Under the pieces are notes generated by a model that worked only from the letters and a program-made list of their open reading frames with translations, had not been told where the DNA came from and searched no databases. A DNA stretch of 22,384 nt, taken from CAYSIX01 sp964431205 (GTDB taxonomy: Bacteria; Planctomycetota; Phycisphaerae; Phycisphaerales; Phycisphaeraceae). Below are positions 7,909 through 15,277 of this stretch, piece after piece. The DNA lies in NCBI GenBank assembly GCA_964431205.1, contig CAYSIX010000043.1:1-22384 (forward strand), read 5' to 3'. A program made the translations under genes and the position numbers. Every line of letters starts with the position of its first letter. Within the stretch, counting starts at the first letter, position 1.

Positions 7909-10232
7909 GCGTCCACCTCCGCACCATCAACCACCGCCTGGCTCACAACAATCGACGGCGGCCCTTGCGGCTCGGCCTGAACCCACACAACCACCTCGCA
8001 GAGACGCGGGTCGATCCGTGTCGGCCGCAGCAGCATGCGCTCTTCGCCCCCCGCTTCCCAGGCCTCAAGCCGCTTCGACAACCGGTCTTCCAATCCCGAC
8101 CATTCGAGCGAAAGCGCAACGGAGTGGTCGCCCGACGTTCCCGCGGCGACAGGCCAGCCATCCGCAGGCGACAGCCGCGATCGGACGACCCCGTGATGGA
8201 ATAGCTGCTTGCCGACGCCGCGAGCCATCACGACGTGCTCGATGAGCACGGCGTGCACGCGACCGAAGTCGGCCGACGGATCGTAGGCCGCACCACCGTC
8301 CCATCGCGTCCGCATCGCAAGCGCGGTGCCGTCTTCGCTCAGTCCCACCTCCAGGTCGAGCGTGAGCGGGAGCGGTCTCCCCTCAGACCGAGCGGAGCTC
8401 CAAGCCTGCATGATCGCCTCATACCACACGCTCGGTGAGGCGGCATCCGCCTCGGGTCGCACGACGGATTGACGATCGAGCACGATCGCGGGCACACGAT
8501 CGCCGACGAGGTCTTGGAGCGCGGCCGGCGGCGCCGGCCCGAGCAAGGGGTCATCCACGTGCCAGGCCAGACAGATCGGCGAAGCGGTCATCGTCGCAGC
8601 ATGATCACGAATGGCCGCGAAGGCCAGTTCGGCGGCATCGGCAAGCTCGGACCGTGTCGATGTGACCAGCTCAACCAGCCGCGGGCCCTCGTCGGGCGGG
8701 ACACGAGGCGGCGCAAACGTCGGCAGGCGCCCCTGGACGAACGACTCGGCTTCGGCCATCGTCATCTGGGTGCGGAAGCCGACGTCCTGAGTCATCCGGT
8801 TCAAGCCACGCCAGGCGCCGATCGGCGGGTCGTCATGCAGGGCCGACTCCAGATACCGCGACCAGGCGCGCACGGGCTGTCGCGTCTTTTCATAGAGCCG
8901 GCCGAGCCAGAGATTGACGTACGGGTCGCGTGGTGTCGCAAACATCGCCGAGAGCAGATATCGACGGGCGGTGGCGTAGTCCTCACGCAACAGGGCGATC
9001 AATCCGCGGCGTGCCTGGATCGCCGCGGTGGCGAGGCCGTCCGGGTCCTCGGCGGCGCTGGGTTCGGCGGCGTCGAGCGAAGCCTCGGCCAGCTCGTACG
9101 CGTCCGACCGCTCGCCCTCCATCGCGATCAACTCATCGGCCAGGCGCACCATCGCCATCGCACGCCCGGCGAGGGGTTCCACGTCGGCTCGGCGCTGGAT
9201 CGCCCGCCGAATGGCATCGGCATCGGCGGGCGTGGCCGCCAACCGCATGGCCAGGAGGGTCTCCGCCGCTTCCCCGGCCAGTCGGGCGTCGGCGTGCCGG
9301 TTCAGCCAGGCCTCGACCGCGTCGGCGTCACCGGCGGCGCGCGCGACGAATAAACGCTGCTCTTCCAGCGGTAGCGAAGGCTCGCGCACCGGCACGAGCC
9401 GCAGGTACCCGCCCTCGACGTCAATGGTGACCCGGAAGTGGGCGAGCAGGTCGGTCCCGAGCGTGATGTCCGGCCGTGGCTCGGGGAACGTCGACAGATC
9501 GCTGGGGCGCAGGACGGCGTAGCGGGTCAGATCGATCGACCCGAGCATGACGCCGGCCAGGTCTCCGCCCGGCCGACCGAGACGGGCGGCGGTTTCGCCA
9601 TGGATCCGGGTGTCGCGCTCCGCGCTCGTCAGACGAACGCGAAGGGCCTGACCATCGGGTCCGCGTGCTTCGAGCCAGTATCCGTAGGCGCGGGGCTCAA
9701 AGGCGAGGACTGTGCCCGGCTGCCCACGGTCGTCCGAGTGGGCGGCCTCGAGGTCGAACGCGGCGGGACGAGGCCGAAAAGAAGCCTGAGCCTCAGCGAG
9801 GTCAAGATCCAGAATGAGGCCGGCGAACGCGGGCAGGCCGAGCACCGCCGAGGCAGGGATCTGGTTCAGGGCCTCCGCGTGTCGGCGTGTCAGCTCCTCG
9901 AGTGGCTCGAGACGCTGGACAGCGACGGGCAGGTCCCGTAGCGTCAGGTCGGTCTGGTCGAACTCAACCGTGACGGCCCGGCCCGAGCGCACGGCGAGCA
10001 GCGCGGCCATGCGCTCGTGAAGGAGCAGCGGGGCCCGCGTTCCGACGTCGAGCACGACATGGGCGGGAGCCGCCTCGGGACCGCTGCGGAGGGTGACGCG
10101 GGCGCAGAGCTGACCATCGACGATGACGAGCGGGAGACGCTGCTCAGCCAGCGCCGAGGTCGCCAGAAACATCGCCGGGGCCAAAAAAGTTATATAATTA
10201 AGACACCGAGGCCCTTGCGGGGTAGGGAACAT
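7902..10232 (-). CDS. Exported retropepsin-like / TPR / Omp28-like protein, probably catalytically dead
   Basis: 776 residues, first gene of the operon. Residues 1-29 look like a signal peptide (R9, hydrophobic 12-27, cleavage near SALA/E). Residues 35-285 resemble two retropepsin lobes: HVVLDVGTRAPLLLHERMAA (59-77, DVG instead of DTG) and a second copy near 198-220 where the catalytic DTG is replaced by TSA. Each lobe ends in a typical LGLPAF.. or LGTDLLAHFRVTID strand. Residues 290-480 are helical, with a TPR-like unit at about 405-465. Residues 518-590 look like a thioredoxin-like domain of the DUF1223/Omp28 type (LVELVTSTRSEL..) without the CxxC, followed by a beta-rich Omp28-like C-terminus. 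It is probably a periplasmic binding or scaffold protein; domain assignments are by eye. The first 25 codons contain an AT-rich block, so a later start is possible, but that would destroy the signal peptide. Confidence 0.82.
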   Translation of the reverse strand: MFPTPQGPRCLNYITFLAPAMFLATSALAEQRLPLVIVDGQLCARVTLRSGPEAAPAHVVLDVGTRAPLLLHERMAALLAVRSGRAVTVEFDQTDLTLRDLPVAVQRLEPLEELTRRHAEALNQIPASAVLGLPAFAGLILDLDLAEAQASFRPRPAAFDLEAAHSDDRGQPGTVLAFEPRAYGYWLEARGPDGQALRVRLTSAERDTRIHGETAARLGRPGGDLAGVMLGSIDLTRYAVLRPSDLSTFPEPRPDITLGTDLLAHFRVTIDVEGGYLRLVPVREPSLPLEEQRLFVARAAGDADAVEAWLNRHADARLAGEAAETLLAMRLAATPADADAIRRAIQRRADVEPLAGRAMAMVRLADELIAMEGERSDAYELAEASLDAAEPSAAEDPDGLATAAIQARRGLIALLREDYATARRYLLSAMFATPRDPYVNLWLGRLYEKTRQPVRAWSRYLESALHDDPPIGAWRGLNRMTQDVGFRTQMTMAEAESFVQGRLPTFAPPRVPPDEGPRLVELVTSTRSELADAAELAFAAIRDHAATMTASPICLAWHVDDPLLGPAPPAALQDLVGDRVPAIVLDRQSVVRPEADAASPSVWYEAIMQAWSSARSEGRPLPLTLDLEVGLSEDGTALAMRTRWDGGAAYDPSADFGRVHAVLIEHVVMARGVGKQLFHHGVVRSRLSPADGWPVAAGTSGDHSVALSLEWSGLEDRLSKRLEAWEAGGEERMLLRPTRIDPRLCEVVVWVQAEPQGPPSIVVSQAVVDGAEVDAW
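10193..10198 (+). promoter_or_regulatory. Candidate -10 element TATAAT for the PEP-CTERM gene
   Basis: A perfect TATAAT sits in an AT-rich block (10183-10200) that stands out from the GC-rich surroundings. It points towards the PEP-CTERM gene and would give a leader of about 150 bases. No good -35 hexamer is visible 16-18 bases upstream. The block lies inside the annotated first codons of the divergent minus-strand gene; read on that strand it also resembles a -10. It could serve either direction. Confidence 0.4.
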
Positions 10233-10250
10233 CCCATTATTCTACCGCAA
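10215..10250. promoter_or_regulatory. Inverted repeat in the divergent control region
   Basis: The arms TTGCGGGGTAG (10215-10225) and CTACCGCAA (10242-10250) pair over 9 bases with a 2-base bulge, and the loop holds a small inner hairpin GGGA-ACA-TCCC. It covers the ATG (10230-10232) of the minus-strand operon and lies in the probable leader of the PEP-CTERM gene. It may be a protein operator or an RNA hairpin that affects both genes. The function is an inference. Confidence 0.35.
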
Positions 10251-10356
10251 TCGGGCAACGGCCTGCGAGGGAGTGGGCGAATGGTTCGTCTGCCAATCTG
10301 GAAGGCCCGGCGACGCGATCGTCGGGCGGGCTTGAAATTCCTATGGAGGGAATCAC

Positions 10357-11424
10357 ATGCATTGGAATCGTGCTCGAACAGCGCGCCGTCTGGCAGCGGC
10401 GGCGGTCGTAGCCGCTGCGGCGCCTCTGGCTCATGCGGCTGGCTACGTAGAGGTCTTCTCGGCCTCCGAGATCAACGGCGGCAACGCCGATCTGACCACC
10501 GTCACGTTCGCGATCTCGGATGGCTCCACGGTGTTCAGCCACGCGGCCAAGACGTCCACCCCGCGCGATTTCGCGATCGTGAAGAACAATGGCGGCACCA
10601 CCACGCTCGCCACCTTGGCGAGCTGGACCGCTGACGTCGGCGCCCCGTCGAACGATCGGCTGTTTACCGGCCTCGGCTCGGCCGTCGTGGGCAACAACCT
10701 GCAGATCATCGATGGCGAGACCGATCAGATCTACCGCGTCGATACCAGCACGGGCATGGTCAACACCTACATCACCAACGCCGACATCGCGGCCCACACC
10801 GGCCTCGGGTCGGCCAACATCTCCAACGCGCTGGGTGGCGGCGTGAACCTCGCCGGTGAACCGGTCTTTTACGACACCGAATCCGACAGCCTCCTCGTCG
10901 GCAGCGGGCCCGGCGCCGTCACCACCCTGCTGTCCAACAGCCAGCTCGTCGCCGCCCAGGACGGTGACGACGACGTCGATTCCGGCGTCACCTTCGACCC
11001 GGCCGGCAACCTTTACTGGGGCAACAACAACACCGACACCATCTACAAGTACGACGGCATGGACATCAGCCCCATCGTGCAGCCGGACGACCTCAGCCCG
11101 TTCGTCGGCTCGATCACCTTCAGCAGCGACATGTTCGTCGCGCCGGACGGCCTGCTCTACTTCCGAGCCGGGACCGGCGGCGACACCGCCCTGTTCTCGT
11201 TCGATCCGGCGGCCGTGGATCCGGCGTCCACGGTCTCGGTCGTGCTCTCCAATGAAGACCTGAACGACGGCCCGGCCGGCAGCGCCTTCATCAGCAACCT
11301 GAGCTGGCACGAGGGCAACATCGGCTTCAACGTGTTCAGCGGCGGGTTCTACGCCGTTCCCGAGCCGGGCAGCCTCGCCCTGCTGGGCCTCGGCGGTCTG
11401 CTGGTGGCCCGCCGCCGACGCTGA
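10357..11424 (+). CDS. PEP-CTERM sorting domain protein, beta-propeller-like
   Basis: 355 residues. The start is fixed by GGAGGG (10345-10350), 6 bases before ATG. The N-terminus is a signal peptide (MHWNRARTARR, then an Ala/Val-rich core) with cleavage likely after AHA (25-27). The body has repeated short blocks such as GVTFDPAGNLYWG and DGLLYFRAG, typical of NHL/SMP-30-like propeller blades, with no catalytic residues recognised. The C-terminus VPEPGSLALLGLGGLLVA followed by RRRR (334-355) is a classic PEP-CTERM signal: the motif, one helix, and a basic end. The protein is therefore exported and probably processed by an exosortase, ending on the cell surface or in the extracellular matrix. 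The gene stands alone between a divergent promoter region and a strong terminator. Ligand unknown. Confidence 0.93.
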   Translation: MHWNRARTARRLAAAAVVAAAAPLAHAAGYVEVFSASEINGGNADLTTVTFAISDGSTVFSHAAKTSTPRDFAIVKNNGGTTTLATLASWTADVGAPSNDRLFTGLGSAVVGNNLQIIDGETDQIYRVDTSTGMVNTYITNADIAAHTGLGSANISNALGGGVNLAGEPVFYDTESDSLLVGSGPGAVTTLLSNSQLVAAQDGDDDVDSGVTFDPAGNLYWGNNNTDTIYKYDGMDISPIVQPDDLSPFVGSITFSSDMFVAPDGLLYFRAGTGGDTALFSFDPAAVDPASTVSVVLSNEDLNDGPAGSAFISNLSWHEGNIGFNVFSGGFYAVPEPGSLALLGLGGLLVARRRR

Positions 11425-11460
11425 TCCGCGTGCGGCACGCCTGATTGCGCGTTAATCTCA

Positions 11461-11495
11461 AGCCGGTCGATCTCCGTGATCGACCGGCTTTTTTT
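11461..11495 (+). terminator. Strong rho-independent terminator
   Basis: Perfect 12-base stem AGCCGGTCGATC / GATCGACCGGCT (11461-11472 and 11478-11489) with a 5-base loop TCCGT, followed by a run of seven T (11489-11495). It lies 36 bases after the stop of the PEP-CTERM gene and ends it. A GTG in its loop and descending arm is in frame with the next gene but cannot sensibly be its start. Confidence 0.95.
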
Positions 11496-11505
11496 GGCAC
11501 TCACC

Positions 11506-12708
11506 ATGAACGATCGCACCACGCCCTCGACGATCACCCTCACCGGCGACTTTGACAGCGGCGGGCTCGATGTGGGGCGATGCCGCGTGGACGGTGACGT
11601 CGTGCATCTCGCCGGTCGCGACAACTTCAACCCCGGTCAGTGGAAGTGGCTGCATTTCCGCGCCGCCGGCGTGCGGGGCCGGCGACTCACCTTCGAGATC
11701 GACGATCATTTCGAGCCCGGTCGTGAACGGCTCGACCGACACCGCATGGTGTACAGCTACGACGGGCGCACGTGGCAGTGGTTTGACCGGCACGAACACC
11801 TCGCCGATCCGGAGAACCTCTATCGATTTGGGCTCGACCACGCGTTCGACCGTGATGAGGTGATCGTGGCATACGGAATCCCTTATCCGGTCAGCCGGGC
11901 CAGCGAGATGATCGCCCGTGTCCGCAGCCACCCGAGCGTCAGTCCCACACCCTCAGCCGATGCTTCGCTCGTGCTCGGCCGATCGGCGGGCGGCGTGGAT
12001 GACACAGGACGGCGCATCGACCCGCACCCCCTGTACGGATTCCGGATCCGTGAGGGTGATCCGCACTCGCGGAGGGCAAGGGTCGTGCTCATGGGCGGCG
12101 TGCACCCGAACGAGCCGCTGGGCAACCACGTGCTCGAAGGGTTCGTGCGCTTCGGCCTGGCTGACGAGCCCGCCGCCGCCACCCTCCGACACCACGCCGA
12201 GGTGATGGTTTATCCCATGGTCAACCCGGACGGCCGCTATGCGGGCTACAACCGCAGCACCGTCCAGCACCCCGGTCGCGACGCGAACCGCTGCTGGCGT
12301 CCCGACCTCTGGAGCGACATGGACGAGGTGCGCATCATCGGCGAGTCCCTGCTCCGTGACGTCGGCGACCGACCCGACTACTTCATCGACTTCCATTGCT
12401 GGACCGACACGACCGGACACTTCGGGATCCTCAGCCACGAGCAAGGCTTTGCCGACGATCCGTTCTGGCGTGAGCTGCGCCGCCTCGAACCCGGCATCGG
12501 CACCAGTGACTCGGGCTGGAAAAACCCGTCAACCGAAACCTTTGCGTTCAAGACGCTGTGCGCCCGCTTCTGCATGACGTTCGAGACCATGTTCATCCCC
12601 GGGGAGACGATCGAACGGCTGCACGAGCTCGGGGCCAACATGGGTCGGGCACTGGCGACCGTCCTGTCGCAGCGTCCCGACAGGTGCCTGACGGAGAACA
12701 CGCGATGA
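11506..12708 (+). CDS. M14 zinc carboxypeptidase, cytosolic-carboxypeptidase (CCP)-like
   Basis: 400 residues from ATG 11506. Residues 10-140 form a beta-rich N-terminal domain like that of CCP/AGBL enzymes (FDSGGL, QWKWLHFRA, YGIPYPVS). The catalytic domain follows with all M14 landmarks: zinc ligands H200 and E203 in GGVHPNEP, NPDGR (240-244), GRDANRCW with N261-R262 for substrate carboxylate binding, the third zinc ligand H297 in DFHCW, and the general base E360 in MTFET. No signal peptide, so it is cytoplasmic. The substrate is unknown; bacterial CCP-like enzymes have been linked to C-terminal amino acid removal or amide hydrolysis. The stop overlaps the rhaM start (ATGA), so the two are co-translated. 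The ATG is only 10 bases after the terminator T-run and has no clear Shine-Dalgarno. A longer start at GTG 11476 would lie inside the terminator and is rejected. Confidence 0.9.
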   Translation: MNDRTTPSTITLTGDFDSGGLDVGRCRVDGDVVHLAGRDNFNPGQWKWLHFRAAGVRGRRLTFEIDDHFEPGRERLDRHRMVYSYDGRTWQWFDRHEHLADPENLYRFGLDHAFDRDEVIVAYGIPYPVSRASEMIARVRSHPSVSPTPSADASLVLGRSAGGVDDTGRRIDPHPLYGFRIREGDPHSRRARVVLMGGVHPNEPLGNHVLEGFVRFGLADEPAAATLRHHAEVMVYPMVNPDGRYAGYNRSTVQHPGRDANRCWRPDLWSDMDEVRIIGESLLRDVGDRPDYFIDFHCWTDTTGHFGILSHEQGFADDPFWRELRRLEPGIGTSDSGWKNPSTETFAFKTLCARFCMTFETMFIPGETIERLHELGANMGRALATVLSQRPDRCLTENTR

Positions 12709-13019
12709 TACGCAAGGCATTCGTGATGCGGGTCCATCCCGACCGCCACGAAGAGTACGAGCGCCGACACAACCCGATCTGGCCGGAGCTGCACGAGGTG
12801 CTCAAGGCGCACGGAGTGCACAACTACTCGATCTTTCTGCACGAACAGACGCACCAGCTCTTTGCCTACGCGGAGATCGAAGACGAGCAACAATGGCGGG
12901 CGATCGCGGATTCGCCGGTGTGTCAGAAGTGGTGGGCGCACATGGCCGAGCTGATGCCGACGCACCCGGACCAGAGTCCGGTGGCGACCGATCTGCGCGA
13001 GGTGTTTCACATCGATTGA
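12705..13019 (+). CDS. rhaM: L-rhamnose mutarotase
   Basis: 104 residues, the same length as E. coli RhaM and closely similar throughout: MIRKAFVMRVHPDRHEEYER, HNPIWPELHEVLKAHG, VCQKWWAHM, and a PDQSPV..L.EVF end. RhaM interconverts the alpha and beta anomers of L-rhamnose, feeding the isomerase step of rhamnose breakdown, in the cytoplasm. The family's conserved His and Tyr positions (H22 in RRHNP, Y42 in HNYSIF, WW near 75) are present. The start ATG 12705 overlaps the preceding stop and has GGAG at 12693-12696, 8 bases upstream. The frame is open further upstream, but that would run into the M14 gene and add unconserved sequence. No other rhamnose genes (rhaA, rhaB, rhaD) are in the window. 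Confidence 0.96.
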   Translation: MIRKAFVMRVHPDRHEEYERRHNPIWPELHEVLKAHGVHNYSIFLHEQTHQLFAYAEIEDEQQWRAIADSPVCQKWWAHMAELMPTHPDQSPVATDLREVFHID

Positions 13020-13046
13020 GAGTCGAACGGCGTCGGCGTGGTGGGG

Positions 13047-14171
13047 TCAGGCGTCGGTCGGTTCGAGCGGGCCGTCGCAGGCCGCCAGTGCGGCGATCGT
13101 ATCGCGGCGATCGTGCAGCCGGAGGGTCAGATGGTAAACCCGTGACTCGCCGGGATCGAGTGTCTGTCGAGCGCGCGGGTGCGGGTCCTTGTCGCCGCCA
13201 ACCATCGTGCCGTTGAACGGCTCGATGCCGGTGACGTAGCAACCCGTCGGGCCGTAGTGGTGCCAGTTGGCAAATCGCGGCAGCTCGGCGAGGGGGTACT
13301 CGAGTTCCAGACCCAGCCCGAGGCGGCGGTTGATCAGGCCCACGTGCGCGATGCCGGCGTCGTCGGCGTCGAGATCGACGAGAATGACACGCTCGCTTGA
13401 CCCGATGTGTTCGGGGATGGCGGCCGGGACGAGCTTGCATCGCTGCCACGCCGCGCGCGACCGGGGCCTGGGCCCGCCAGCGGCCACGTGCGCGCGACCG
13501 CGATAGATCAGCCGCGCGCCCTCGTCGAGCAGCGGGTAGCCGGGATTCACGTGGTAGAGCAAGCTGTGTGAACAGGGCCGATCCGAGCGATTGATGACTT
13601 GGTCAACGATGCGGATGACCGGCTCGCCGAGCCGACCGCTCACCGTCCGTTCGACCTCGACCGTCGGGCCGAACATCCGGGCATCCCGGACGCGCATGAC
13701 GAGCTGGAAGTCAAAGCGCTCGCGTTGCGGATCGGGGTTGTGAACGGCGATGACGGCGGCGGGCGTGTTGCTGTGGTGGCCGTGAAGGCTGACCGGCACG
13801 CCGTCTTCCACGCGTGGGTGGCCGATGTGCTGGGGACCGCAGGTGGTCAGCAAGCCGCCGGGCCAGCTGGCGAGCCACTCGGCGTCGCGCTGGTAGGCGT
13901 GGCCGGGCGGAGCGTAATCGTTCGGCGTCAGGAAGACGAGGTTGATCCCGCGGTGGGAAGCCTCGACGATGTCACCGCCGCGATCGATGGCGACGACGTA
14001 GCGAAGCCCGGCGCCCGTGTCCACGTGAGCGACGCGACAGGACCGGCCGCCGCTGGGATTCGGAAAGTCAAGCGTGCCCGTGCGGATGCCACCGAGCTGA
14101 AGGGGGTGCTCGAAGCGGGAGGCGTTGAACGGTGAGGCCGTGTCGGGAGTGCGACGGTCTTTCTTCGCCAT
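13047..14171 (-). CDS. DUF4432 family protein (aldose-epimerase-like fold)
   Basis: 374 residues. It matches DUF4432 by the blocks AIDRGGDIVEASHRGINLVF (61-80), SWPGGLLTTCGPQHIG (102-117) and LHGHHSNTPA (129-138). The family has the galactose-mutarotase-like beta-sandwich fold and is often found in sugar and sugar-acid gene clusters; its reaction is not firmly known. No signal peptide, so cytoplasmic. It lies 62 bases downstream of the D-lyxose ketol-isomerase-like gene on the same strand, probably in one transcript, and ends 27 bases from the convergent rhaM. ATG 14171 is preceded by a weak GGTGA. A role in handling sugar anomers or epimers alongside the isomerase is inferred from context. 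Confidence 0.88.
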   Translation of the reverse strand: MAKKDRRTPDTASPFNASRFEHPLQLGGIRTGTLDFPNPSGGRSCRVAHVDTGAGLRYVVAIDRGGDIVEASHRGINLVFLTPNDYAPPGHAYQRDAEWLASWPGGLLTTCGPQHIGHPRVEDGVPVSLHGHHSNTPAAVIAVHNPDPQRERFDFQLVMRVRDARMFGPTVEVERTVSGRLGEPVIRIVDQVINRSDRPCSHSLLYHVNPGYPLLDEGARLIYRGRAHVAAGGPRPRSRAAWQRCKLVPAAIPEHIGSSERVILVDLDADDAGIAHVGLINRRLGLGLELEYPLAELPRFANWHHYGPTGCYVTGIEPFNGTMVGGDKDPHPRARQTLDPGESRVYHLTLRLHDRRDTIAALAACDGPLEPTDA

Positions 14172-14233
14172 TGGCAGTCACCCACGAGACAAAGGAGGTC
14201 ATGGCGGACCCGTATGCCGGCGACGCGGTCGCG

Positions 14234-14782
14234 TCAATCCTCGACGACCTGCGGGATACGCTGAATCGCCGGATCCGTGAAGATGTCGTGTTCGTCTCGA
14301 CTGGTGCTGGAGAACTCAGAGACGATCGCGCCCTCGTCCCCCGCCTGGAACCAGTGCAACGTGTTCGGAGGGATCGTGTACTGCTCACCGGGGTTCAGCT
14401 CGATCTCGTGGAAGACCGTGTACACGCGTTCCTTGCCCTTTGGCACCTGCGCCTTGGGCTGAGCGGTCGGCTCGCCCTCGACGTACAGCCAGACCTTGCC
14501 CGATCGACAGCGGAACGTCTCCATCTTGCCCGGATCGTCGCCGACCGGCGGGTGCTTGTGCTCCGGACACGTCTGACGCGGAAACAGCACGAGCTCCTTC
14601 GCACAATACCGGTCTGTATTGACGTACACGACGAGTTCCAGGCCCTCCTGCTCGACGTGACCGAGGCCGAGTTCGGCAACCTCGATCTGCTCGCGTTCGG
14701 CGTCCGTCAGTCGGATCCCGGCACGGTCGAGCATGTCCGCGGCCCGCTCCTGGTGCCGACGCATCTCGCTGCGCTTGATCAT
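14234..14782 (-). CDS. D-lyxose ketol-isomerase-like cupin
   Basis: 182 residues, close to the size of known D-lyxose isomerases (about 170-190). The cupin metal site is complete: H75 and H77 in CPEHKHPP, E88 in KMETFRC, and H143 in PPNTLHWF. The family converts D-lyxose to D-xylulose and often D-mannose to D-fructose, using a divalent metal such as Mn, in the cytoplasm. The start ATG 14782 is fixed by AAGGAGG 9 bases upstream; the frame stays open to about 15289 but this extension overlaps the divergent DciA gene and has no family similarity. It is followed by the DUF4432 gene. A TAGGAT resembling a -10 lies about 50 bases upstream on the minus strand, without a clear -35. Confidence 0.92.
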   Translation of the reverse strand: MIKRSEMRRHQERAADMLDRAGIRLTDAEREQIEVAELGLGHVEQEGLELVVYVNTDRYCAKELVLFPRQTCPEHKHPPVGDDPGKMETFRCRSGKVWLYVEGEPTAQPKAQVPKGKERVYTVFHEIELNPGEQYTIPPNTLHWFQAGDEGAIVSEFSSTSRDEHDIFTDPAIQRIPQVVED

Positions 14783-14791
14783 GTCAGACTG

Positions 14792-14798
14792 CCTCCTT
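14792..14798 (-). promoter_or_regulatory. Consensus ribosome binding site AAGGAGG
   Basis: Perfect AAGGAGG, 9 bases before ATG 14782. It decides the start of the D-lyxose ketol-isomerase-like gene against the 169-codon longer open frame reaching to about 15289. Confidence 0.9.
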
Positions 14799-14875
14799 TC
14801 CGGGCGCCCCGTGCGCCATCGCGTGCCGTATCCTAACACGTCGCCCCGGCCGGCAGAGTGCGTTAGAGTATCGTC

Positions 14876-15277
14876 ATGACGCCCGATGGTGACGAGGCGA
14901 GGATGCAGAGACTGCGCCGGTTCCGGAACCGCAAGGCGCCGGACCTGAGCCTGCGCTTCCTGACCGAGCAGTTCCGCCGCGACGTGGATCGGCCGTACCG
15001 GCAGTTGGCGGGCATCGCGGAGCTGTGGGCGCAGCACGTGCCGGCGGAGCTGGCGGCACACACCCGACTGGAACGGTTCTCGCGGGGTGTGCTGCACGTC
15101 GGCGTCGACGACAGCGCCCACCTGTACGAGCTGGACCGGACGCTGCGGTCCGGGCTGCGGGAGCGGCTGGTAACCGCGTGCCGTCACGCGTCGCTTCGAC
15201 GGATCCAGTTGCGGGTCTGTCCGCCGGAATACCCGCCGGATGATCCGCCCGTCAGAACGGCCAGATCCAGGGCGTGA
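14876..15277 (+). CDS. DUF721 / DciA family protein (replicative helicase loading)
   Basis: 133 residues. Residues 45-115 fit DUF721/DciA: LWAQHVPAELAAHTRLERFS, RGVLHVGVDDSAHLYELDR, then a Leu/Arg helix and IQLRV. In bacteria without DnaC or DnaI, DciA is the ancestral partner that helps load the DnaB helicase at origins. The N-terminal 40 residues are strongly basic. The last 18 residues are Pro/Arg-rich and lie largely over the 3' end of the convergent transporter gene (26-base overlap of the two coding ends). ATG 14876 has only a weak upstream purine stretch. The region between it and the divergent isomerase gene is 93 bases and must hold both promoters. Family assignment is good; the function here is taken from the family. 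Confidence 0.85.
   Translation: MTPDGDEARMQRLRRFRNRKAPDLSLRFLTEQFRRDVDRPYRQLAGIAELWAQHVPAELAAHTRLERFSRGVLHVGVDDSAHLYELDRTLRSGLRERLVTACRHASLRRIQLRVCPPEYPPDDPPVRTARSRA

Noticed and set aside
10237..11310. A 357-codon minus-strand frame opposite the PEP-CTERM gene
   Set aside because: Its Val/Gly/Asp/Arg-rich product has no motif; the plus strand has a signal peptide, a PEP-CTERM end, a good ribosome site and a terminator.
11476..11505. Upstream GTG start extending the M14 gene by 10 residues
   Set aside because: It lies inside the loop and stem of the terminator and adds residues unlike the family.
14132..14836. A plus-strand frame containing GGAGG close to an ATG near 14201
   Set aside because: The Shine-Dalgarno is only 2 bases from the ATG, and the frame lies opposite the well-supported D-lyxose isomerase-like gene.
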